DNA from: Pseudomonadota bacterium
GTDB lineage: Bacteria > Pseudomonadota > Alphaproteobacteria > Rhizobiales > Xanthobacteraceae
DNA length: 13,225 nt
Direction: 5' to 3'
NCBI GenBank assembly: GCA_023430245.1
Contig: JAEZBA010000490.1
Coordinates: forward strand, 1 to 13,225
Each line of letters starts with the position of its first letter. Position 1 is the first letter of the stretch. Below are positions 6,627 through 12,296 of the stretch, in pieces. Position numbers and translations under genes: made by a program. Under the pieces are notes generated by a model. It was not told where the DNA came from, ran no database searches, and saw only the letters and a program-made list of their open reading frames with translations.

Positions 6627-8180
6627 TCAGCCGCGCCGGAACAGAGCGCGCCATTCATGCGGCCGCACGATGCCGGACAGCCACAGGCAGGCGGCATAGA
6701 CCGCAAGGCTGAAGCCGATCACGGCGCCTAGCAGAACGACCTGCGTCGGACGGCTTTCGAGCAGCGACAGGTTCAGGAACTCCGCCAGCAGGCGTGCGAA
6801 CAGACCCATGACGAGCGCCGAGGCGGAAATCAGGATCAGCCGGCGCCATTCTCCCCAACCGACATGGAGCATGCCGCGCCGTACCGCGATCAGCCACAGC
6901 ATCGCGGCGCTGATCCAGCCAGATAGACCGACAGACAAGGCTATACCGGTCGGCCGGCCGATCGCCATGAAGGCAAGGCTGCCGGCAAGGGCCGCGATCA
7001 AGCCGATACCGGCGGCCATCATCGGCGTGCGGGTGTCCTCGCGGGCGAAGAAGATCGGCGACAGCGCCTTCACCAGAACGTGGCCCGGCAGCCCGATTGC
7101 GAGCGCGCCGAGCATTGCCGCCGTCGAATTGCTGTCGTGTATCGTGAAGGCGCCGCGCTCGAACAGAATGCGGATAATCGGCCAGGCCAGCAACGCCAGC
7201 GCAATCGCCGCCGGCAAGGCAAGCCCGAGCGCCATCTCGATCCCATGCCGGATGGTGCGAGGTGCCAGTTCGCCGTCGTCGCCGCGCATCGCGTGCGTGA
7301 GTGCGGGCGTCATCACCGTACCGATGGCGATGCCGACGATTCCGAGCGGTAACTCGACCAGCCGGTTTGCGTAATAGAGCCACGACACCGCGCCGGGCCA
7401 GTCGGACGCGACCATCACCGCAACGATCATGGTGAGCTGCGGGATTCCGCTCGCGATCAATCCCGGAATCGCGAGCGCCGCAAAGCGTCGCGCTTCGCCG
7501 AGGGGCAGAAAACCCAGCGGGGTCGATTTCTCAGGACCGATCCAGACCGCGCACGCCACCAGTGCCAACTGGCACAGTCCCGCGCACGCAATCGAGATCG
7601 CGACGATATGCGCGGAGACATCGCTGTCGCCGGCCCGTGCGAAAAAGATGCCGGCCAGTGCAATCAGGATGACGACGTTGAAAATCACCGCGGCAAGCGC
7701 AGCGGTATGGAAGCGGTGATTGGCATTGAGGACACCCATCAGAACTGCGACCGGGCCGGCCAGCACGAGATAGGGCAGCATCAGGCGAGACAGTTCGATC
7801 GACAGGCTCAGCGGCTGCGGACGATCGGCAAAGCCGGGCGCCAGCGCCAGCATCAGCAGCGGCATGGCGAAGGCGAGCAGCGCCGACAACGCCAACAGAA
7901 CGATCGTCACGGTGCCGATCAGCCGCCCGGCAAAGGCCCCAGCGGCATCCTCGCCGCCTTCATCGCGCCGGCGCAGATAGAGCGGTACGAAGGCTGCGTT
8001 CAGCGCACCTTCGGTGAGGAGACGCCGGATCAGGTTGGAAAACTGGAACGCGACCACGAACGCGTCGGCGCGCGCGCTGGCGCCGAACAGCGCCGCGATC
8101 GCCACGTCGCGCACGAACCCGAGCACGCGCGAGGCGAGCGTCGCTGTGCCGACGATGGCGACGTTCCGGGCGATCGACAT
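6627..8180 (-). CDS. murJ: Lipid II flippase MurJ (MviN)
   Basis: Inner-membrane MOP-superfamily transporter that moves lipid II to the periplasmic face for peptidoglycan synthesis. It has 517 residues and repeated hydrophobic segments consistent with about 14 membrane helices. Residues essential in E. coli MurJ fall at the same positions here: R18, R24, D39 and R52. A later arginine, R273 in WLYYANRLVELPLG, corresponds to E. coli R270. The frame is open to 8252, but ATG at 8180 (MSIARNVAIVGTATL) matches this numbering and follows AAAGG at 10 bases. It heads the minus-strand run ahead of trpS. A weak promoter candidate, GTGACC-18-TAAAGT on the coding strand, lies at 8219-8248. As I recall, many Hyphomicrobiales have glnD next to murJ; here a divergent PfkB kinase gene occupies that side. 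Confidence 0.96.
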   Translation of the reverse strand: MSIARNVAIVGTATLASRVLGFVRDVAIAALFGASARADAFVVAFQFSNLIRRLLTEGALNAAFVPLYLRRRDEGGEDAAGAFAGRLIGTVTIVLLALSALLAFAMPLLMLALAPGFADRPQPLSLSIELSRLMLPYLVLAGPVAVLMGVLNANHRFHTAALAAVIFNVVILIALAGIFFARAGDSDVSAHIVAISIACAGLCQLALVACAVWIGPEKSTPLGFLPLGEARRFAALAIPGLIASGIPQLTMIVAVMVASDWPGAVSWLYYANRLVELPLGIVGIAIGTVMTPALTHAMRGDDGELAPRTIRHGIEMALGLALPAAIALALLAWPIIRILFERGAFTIHDSNSTAAMLGALAIGLPGHVLVKALSPIFFAREDTRTPMMAAGIGLIAALAGSLAFMAIGRPTGIALSVGLSGWISAAMLWLIAVRRGMLHVGWGEWRRLILISASALVMGLFARLLAEFLNLSLLESRPTQVVLLGAVIGFSLAVYAACLWLSGIVRPHEWRALFRRG

Positions 8181-8262
8181 TCTCAACTGGCCTTTGGGAT
8201 AGAGCCCCTCCGGGTCCCACTTTAGCGGGCGAAACGAGGTGCGGTCACGCACGTGCTTTCAT

Positions 8263-8290
8263 TTGCCCTCCCGGGATGCATCGCTATAGT
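8263..8290 (+). promoter_or_regulatory. Putative sigma-70 promoter for the adenosine kinase gene
   Basis: TTGCCC (8263-8268) and TATAGT (8285-8290) are separated by 16 bases and match the -35 and -10 consensus at 4 and 5 of 6 positions. Transcription would start near 8297, about 80 bases before the kinase ATG. The neighbouring palindrome GCACGTGC (8249-8256) could be an operator or chance. Prediction by eye only. Confidence 0.4.
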
Positions 8291-8318
8291 GCGCCGCCCT
8301 TCGCCATGAGGCATTGAC

Positions 8319-8362
8319 GCGCTTTCTGCACGCGAGCCTGTGTCCACGTCGCGCGAAAGCGC
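8319..8362 (+). promoter_or_regulatory. Stem-loop in the adenosine kinase leader, next to the ribosome site
   Basis: GCGCTTTC (8319-8326) and GAAAGCGC (8355-8362) are perfect 8-base inverted repeats. Inside them CGCGA (8331-8335) and TCGCG (8349-8353) can extend the stem. The structure ends just before the Shine-Dalgarno GAGAGGA (8366-8372), which precedes ATG 8380, so it could affect ribosome access. No known riboswitch class was recognised. Confidence 0.4.
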
Positions 8363-8379
8363 CATGAGAGGAACCATTG

Positions 8380-9378
8380 ATGACTGCTCCCCGCTATGAC
8401 GTTCTCGGAATCGGCAATGCCATTGTCGATGTCATTGCCCGCGCCGAGGACGATTTCCTGATCAAGCAGAACATGCAGAAGGGGGGCATGGCCCTGATCG
8501 ACGAGGCGCGCGCCAGCGCGATTTACGACGCGATGGGGCCCGCAACCGAAAGCTCCGGCGGCTCCGCCGCCAACACCATTGCCGGTATTGCGAGCCTCGG
8601 CGGCAAGGCGGCGTTCGTCGGCAAGGTGCGCGATGATGTGCTTGGCACGGTCTTCGCCCACGACATCGGTGCGCTGGGTGTCGGCTTTGATACACCGCGT
8701 GCGAAGGACGGTCCCTCGACCGCGCGCTGCTACATCATGGTGACCCCGGACGGCGAGCGCACGATGAACACCTATCTCGGCGCCGCGCAAAATCTGTCGC
8801 CGACCGACATCGATCCGAAGCTGATTGGCGATGCTGCGATCACCTATCTCGAAGGCTATCTGTGGGATCCGCCGCACGCCAAGGAAGCGTTCCTGAAGGC
8901 GTCGAAGGCCGCGCATGACGCCGGACGCATGGTCGCGCTGACGCTGTCGGATGCATTCTGTGTGGGCCGCTATCGCGATGAATTCCTCAAGCTGATGCGC
9001 GACAACACCGTCGATCTCGTGTTCGCGAACGAGGCGGAGCTGAAGAGCCTGTACGAGACGTCCGATTTCGACAGCGGCGTCACGGCCATAAAGAACGACG
9101 TGAAGCTGGCGGTGGTCACGCGCAGCGAGAAGGGTTGCGTCGTGGTCAGCAAGGACAACACGCTGGCGGTGCCGGCGGCGGCGATCGACAAGCTCGTCGA
9201 CACCACCGGGGCGGGCGATCTGTTAGCGGCCGGCTTCCTGTACGGGCTGGCGACCGGGCGCGATCATGCGGCTTGCGGCAAGCTTGCAGCGCTCGCGGCG
9301 GCCGAAGTGATCCAGCATATCGGCGCGCGGCCGGCGGTGTCGCTGAAGGCGCTGGCGCAGGAAAACGGGCTGCTTTGA
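8380..9378 (+). CDS. PfkB-family kinase, probable adenosine kinase
   Basis: Ribokinase-fold sugar/nucleoside kinase of 332 residues, probably phosphorylating adenosine to AMP in purine salvage. The N-terminal strand is YDVLGIGNAIVDVIA. PfkB signature 1 is around GGSAANTIAGIASLGG (60-75). Signature 2 is DTTGAGDLLAAGFLYGL, with DTTGAGD at 274-280; D280 is the expected catalytic base and GAGD the anion hole. Substrate assignment rests on remembered similarity to alphaproteobacterial proteins annotated as adenosine kinase; another nucleoside or sugar is possible. ATG 8380 has GAGAGGA at 7 bases spacing; a TTG one codon earlier is less likely. It is monocistronic, divergent from murJ and ends at a strong hairpin. 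Confidence 0.9.
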   Translation: MTAPRYDVLGIGNAIVDVIARAEDDFLIKQNMQKGGMALIDEARASAIYDAMGPATESSGGSAANTIAGIASLGGKAAFVGKVRDDVLGTVFAHDIGALGVGFDTPRAKDGPSTARCYIMVTPDGERTMNTYLGAAQNLSPTDIDPKLIGDAAITYLEGYLWDPPHAKEAFLKASKAAHDAGRMVALTLSDAFCVGRYRDEFLKLMRDNTVDLVFANEAELKSLYETSDFDSGVTAIKNDVKLAVVTRSEKGCVVVSKDNTLAVPAAAIDKLVDTTGAGDLLAAGFLYGLATGRDHAACGKLAALAAAEVIQHIGARPAVSLKALAQENGLL

Positions 9379-9385
9379 AAGACGA

Positions 9386-9410
9386 AGGGCGCGGGTTGGT
9401 CCCGCGCCCT
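9386..9410. terminator. Hairpin terminator between convergent genes
   Basis: AGGGCGCGGG (9386-9395), loop TTGGT and CCCGCGCCCT (9401-9410) make a perfect 10-base GC-rich stem, 7 bases after the kinase stop and 28 bases from the end of the convergent GNAT gene. The T-run after it is short (CGTTACT), so strength is uncertain, but the placement suits a bidirectional terminator. Confidence 0.72.
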
Positions 9411-9438
9411 CGTTACTGAAATCCGATTGCCGGGCGGC

Positions 9439-9948
9439 TCAGGACTGCCAGGCAAAGGCGACCTTATCCAGCACCTTGGTGCCGAACCGCTCCGATGAGC
9501 GCGCCACCGCGCGTCCGCCGAGCGCGCGATAGAATTCCACCGCCGGATCGTTGTCGGAGAGCGCCCAGATCACCAGGCTCTTCAATCCGCTTTGCGCGAG
9601 ATCGCGGCGAGCGGCGGTGAACAGGCGGCGGCCGAAGCCGAGCCCCTGGAATTCCGGCTTCAGATAAAGCTCATAAATCTCGCCATCGTAATACAGGCTG
9701 CGCGCACGGTTGCGGCCGTAATTGGCGTAGCCGGCGATCGTATCGCCGAACTGCATCAGCGCGATCCGGCTGCCCTTGCGGATGGCGGAGTGCCACCATT
9801 CCGGGCCGCGCCGGTTGACCAGCTTTGTGAGCTCGGTGCCGGGGATGATGCCCTGGTAAGCCGCGTGCCATGCCTCGTCATGAGCGACCGCCACGTCGCT
9901 TGCATCCGAAGGCTTTGCGCGTCGAATCTCGATAAGGGTCGTGCTCAT
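9439..9948 (-). CDS. GNAT-family N-acetyltransferase, substrate unknown
   Basis: Single-domain Gcn5-related N-acetyltransferase of 169 residues. The acetyl-CoA pyrophosphate loop is intact: Q101-GLGFG-R in the stretch YLKPEFQGLGFGRRLF (95-110). It is followed by the typical SDNDPAVEFYRALGGRAVAR (131-150), with Y140 at the usual C-terminal tyrosine position. The N-terminal half contains AAYQGIIPG, common in a sub-branch of uncharacterised GNATs. The substrate cannot be told from sequence. Start: ATG at 9948 (MSTTLIEIRRAKPSD) looks most family-like; ATG at 9957 adds three residues and TTG at 9984 twelve. None has a good Shine-Dalgarno. It converges on the adenosine kinase gene and stands alone downstream of the LysR gene, with a repeat-bearing intergenic region ahead of it. 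Confidence 0.87.
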   Translation of the reverse strand: MSTTLIEIRRAKPSDASDVAVAHDEAWHAAYQGIIPGTELTKLVNRRGPEWWHSAIRKGSRIALMQFGDTIAGYANYGRNRARSLYYDGEIYELYLKPEFQGLGFGRRLFTAARRDLAQSGLKSLVIWALSDNDPAVEFYRALGGRAVARSSERFGTKVLDKVAFAWQS

Positions 9949-10021
9949 GGACACCATAAGAGCAAGCGCCGACTCGCCGTTCAAGCCCCATGATTAACGA
10001 TCGGTAAAGGTGTGGACTTTT

Positions 10022-10060
10022 TGCACCGGTTGGTTCCGCAAAATTTAGAACCGACCTGCA
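10022..10060. repeat. 13-bp bulged inverted repeat upstream of the GNAT gene
   Basis: TGCA-CC-GGTTGGTTC (10022-10036) pairs with GAACCGACC-TGCA (10048-10060) across an 11-base AT-rich loop. The stem is 9 bases with one T-G wobble plus 4 outer bases, with a two-base CC bulge. It lies about 75 bases before the GNAT start in a stretch more AT-rich than its surroundings. It could be an operator or a leader/terminator hairpin. No T-run follows directly on either strand. Confidence 0.5.
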
Positions 10061-10093
10061 ATTGGCGCTGATTTTATTGGCTTTTTTGTCCGC

Positions 10094-10121
10094 CTGTCCC
10101 GACTGTCCCGTCACGGGACAG
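10094..10121. repeat. Three copies of CTGTCCCG, two direct and one inverted
   Basis: CTGTCCCG occurs at 10094-10101 and 10103-10110 (9-base period), and its reverse complement CGGGACAG at 10114-10121. Copies two and three form the 19-base palindrome CTGTCCCGTCACGGGACAG. Either direct copy can pair with the inverted one. The cluster lies between the LysR stop and the GNAT gene, both read leftwards. It resembles a multi-site operator more than a terminator, as no T-run follows the palindrome. Function unknown. Confidence 0.55.
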
Positions 10122-10186
10122 CCCTGTGTCACACTTCGCCCTCGCAGAGCGGCAAATAACGGCGCCCGGAAAGCCTCGCGCGCGGC

Positions 10187-11086
10187 TTACGTCTCCGCCC
10201 AGGTGGTCATCAGCATGTCGAAGAAGCGCTGCGCCACCGGCGACAACGGCCGGCCGCGCCGGCGCACCACGCCGATGGTGCGCGAAACTTCAGGCTCCTT
10301 GATCGGTCGCGTCACGATAATGGGATGCTCGCCCTGCGGCGTTGCCAGCTTTGGCAGCACCGAGATGCCAAGCCCAGCTTCGACCAAGCCAAGCGAGGTG
10401 GACAGGTGGGTCACTTCGTAGAACCAGCGCAGCCGCACGCGCGCGCGCACCAGAGCGGCTTCCAGCAGGGTGCGGTTGCCGCTGGCCCGGCTCACGGTGA
10501 CGAGGTGATAGGGTTCGATGTCTTTCCAGGCCACGGTTTTCTTCTTGGCCAAGGGATGGTCGCTTCGGCAGGCAAGCACGAAGGGGTCCTCGATCAGCGG
10601 CTCGAATGACAGTTCGGGCTCGGCCGAGCCGAGCAGATTGATTCCGAACTCCGCTTCGCCGCGCGCCACGCTCTGCAATCCTTCGTTCGCGGAGAGATCG
10701 AGAATGCTGAAGCGCACATTGGCATATTGCTCATTGAAGCGCGCGATCACGCGCGGCAGAAAATAGAAGGCGGCGGTCGGCACGCAGGCAATCGTCACCT
10801 GTCCGGCATGGCGCTGGCCGAAATCGCGCATCGCGAACAGCGAGGAATCGAACTCGTCCAGCATCCGGCGCACCAGCGGCAGCAATTCGCGGCCGACCGC
10901 GGTGAGCGCCACGCTGCGGGTGGTGCGTTCGAGCAAGGCGGCGCCAATCGCGTTCTCCAGTTTCTGAATTCGCCGGCTCAGCGCCGGCTGCGACAAATTC
11001 AGCGCAGCGGCAGCGCGATGGAAGCTGCCGAGCTCAACCACGGTGACAAACGCGCGCAGGTCGAGCGATTCGAAATTGATGCTCAT
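10187..11086 (-). CDS. LysR-type transcriptional regulator
   Basis: LysR-family regulator of 299 residues, standard length. The N-terminal winged helix-turn-helix spans about 8-66, with the signature region GSFHRAAAALNLSQPALSRR (20-39) and LLERTTRSVALTAVG (51-65). The rest (about 92-295) is the two-lobed periplasmic-binding-like effector domain (VTIACVPTAAFYFLPRVIARF onward, truncated here). It is transcribed divergently from the PrpF-like/Bug gene pair with an 85-base gap, the classical layout in which the regulator activates its neighbours in response to their substrate. So the inducer is probably the carboxylate handled by those genes or an intermediate. The start ATG 11086 has a weak Shine-Dalgarno. 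The effector cannot be identified from sequence. Confidence 0.94.
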   Translation of the reverse strand: MSINFESLDLRAFVTVVELGSFHRAAAALNLSQPALSRRIQKLENAIGAALLERTTRSVALTAVGRELLPLVRRMLDEFDSSLFAMRDFGQRHAGQVTIACVPTAAFYFLPRVIARFNEQYANVRFSILDLSANEGLQSVARGEAEFGINLLGSAEPELSFEPLIEDPFVLACRSDHPLAKKKTVAWKDIEPYHLVTVSRASGNRTLLEAALVRARVRLRWFYEVTHLSTSLGLVEAGLGISVLPKLATPQGEHPIIVTRPIKEPEVSRTIGVVRRRGRPLSPVAQRFFDMLMTTWAET

Positions 11087-11091
11087 ATCGC

Positions 11092-11125
11092 ATTAATAGC
11101 ATGAATATTTGCATTTCACACGTGT
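11092..11125. promoter_or_regulatory. Candidate LysR operator: two dyads in the divergent promoter region
   Basis: ATTAATAGCATGAAT (11092-11106) is an imperfect dyad containing the LysR-type T-N11-A pattern. The perfect palindrome ACACGTGT lies at 11118-11125. Their centres are about 22 bases apart, roughly two helical turns, resembling the paired recognition and activation sites of LysR regulators. The region is notably AT-rich. I could not place convincing -35/-10 boxes for either gene. Confidence 0.45.
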
Positions 11126-11171
11126 AATTTAGCTTGCCAGATTGCCGCGGTCTCTTACGGCGGTGGCTGCC

Positions 11172-12296
11172 ATGGCTGGGATGCCCTCCAATTCCGTTCG
11201 GATTCCCTGCGTCCTGATGCGCGGGGGTACCTCGCGCGGTCCCTACTTTCTGGAAACCGACCTTCCGGTCGATCCGGAGGTTCGGGACCGCGTGCTGCTG
11301 ACCGTGATGGGTTCGCCGCATGTGCTGCAGGTCGATGGCGTGGGCGGTGCAAACGCTCAGACCAGCAAGGTCGCGATCGTGGCGCGCGCCACCCATCCGG
11401 ATGCCGATGTCGACTATCTGTTTGCGCAGGTGTCCGTTGATCGTGCGGTCGTCGACATCGGTCCGAATTGCGGTAACATGCTCGCGGGAGTCGCACCCTT
11501 CGCCATCGAGGCGGGGCTCGTCCCGGCCGCCGACGGCGAGACGTCGGTCCGCATCTACAACCGCAACACCCGCAGCTTGATCGACGCGGTGGTGCAGACT
11601 CCAGGCGGCGAGGTCGCCTATGACGGAGACGCGGTGATCGATGGCGTGCCGGGCACCGCCGCGCCGATAAAGCTGAGCTTTCTCGACGCGACAGGCTCGA
11701 AGACCGGCAAGCTGCTGCCGACCATGCGGCCGCGCGAAATCATCGAAGGTTTGTCGGTCACGCTGATCGACAACGCGATGCCGATGATGCTGGTGGCGGC
11801 GGCCGATGTCGGCCTGCGCGGCAACGAAACGCCGGCTGCGCTGGATTCGAATGCGGGCCTGCTTGCGCGTCTGGAGTCGATGCGGCGCGAGGCAGGCCGG
11901 CGCATGGGGCTCGGCGACGTATCGGGTTTGGTGATGCCGAAGATCGGCGTGCTGTCGCCGCCGTGTCACGGCGGCACATTGACCTCGCGCTATTTCGTGC
12001 CCGACCGCTGCCATCGCAGCCACGCAGTGACCGGCGCGCTCTGCATCGCGGTGGCGAGCCGTCTGCCGGGAACCATCGCACACGACGTTGCTCAGATGGA
12101 GCCGGCCTCGCTGGTGACCATCGAGCATCCCAGCGGCCGGATCCAGATCGATCTGTCATTTGCCTCGGGCGGCACGGTCACGCGCGCGAGTGTGATCCGC
12201 ACCGCCCGTCGCATTTTCGAGGGCAGCGTTGTCGTGCCTGCGCATGCCTTCGCCCACATCGCAAACAACGATAAGCTCAGGGAGTTATGTCCATGA
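11172..12296 (+). CDS. PrpF/LigU/GalD-family isomerase (4-oxalomesaconate tautomerase-like)
   Basis: Member of the PrpF family (DUF453), diaminopimelate-epimerase-fold enzymes that shift C=C bonds in unsaturated di- and tricarboxylates, e.g. PrpF on aconitates and GalD/LigU on 4-oxalomesaconate. The protein is 374 residues, normal. The N-terminal signature is RIPCVLMRGGTSRGPYF (10-26). The likely acid/base residues are K66 (NAQTSKVAIV) and C100 (DIGPNCGNMLAG), which correspond to the conserved Lys and Cys of PrpF and LigU. Later conserved parts include NAMPMMLVAAADVG and SHAVTGALCIAVASRLPG. Start: ATG 11172 chosen; ATG 11181 is almost equally likely, TTG 11142 less so, and no strong Shine-Dalgarno helps. 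Its stop overlaps the next start (ATGA), indicating coupling to the Bug-type binding protein. The exact substrate is unknown; no other catabolic enzyme lies within the window. Confidence 0.9.
   Translation: MAGMPSNSVRIPCVLMRGGTSRGPYFLETDLPVDPEVRDRVLLTVMGSPHVLQVDGVGGANAQTSKVAIVARATHPDADVDYLFAQVSVDRAVVDIGPNCGNMLAGVAPFAIEAGLVPAADGETSVRIYNRNTRSLIDAVVQTPGGEVAYDGDAVIDGVPGTAAPIKLSFLDATGSKTGKLLPTMRPREIIEGLSVTLIDNAMPMMLVAAADVGLRGNETPAALDSNAGLLARLESMRREAGRRMGLGDVSGLVMPKIGVLSPPCHGGTLTSRYFVPDRCHRSHAVTGALCIAVASRLPGTIAHDVAQMEPASLVTIEHPSGRIQIDLSFASGGTVTRASVIRTARRIFEGSVVVPAHAFAHIANNDKLRELCP

Noticed and set aside
8284..8916. Minus-strand open frame of 210 codons over the start of the kinase gene
   Set aside because: Antisense shadow of the PfkB gene without any motif.
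9949..10186. Promoter for the GNAT gene in the repeat-bearing gap
   Set aside because: TTGCAG and TTGCGG could be -35 boxes on the minus strand, but no -10-like hexamer lies at a proper distance, so no promoter is claimed.
11034..12128. Minus-strand open frame of 364 codons opposite the PrpF-like gene
   Set aside because: Histidine- and arginine-rich shadow translation; the plus-strand protein carries all PrpF family signatures.
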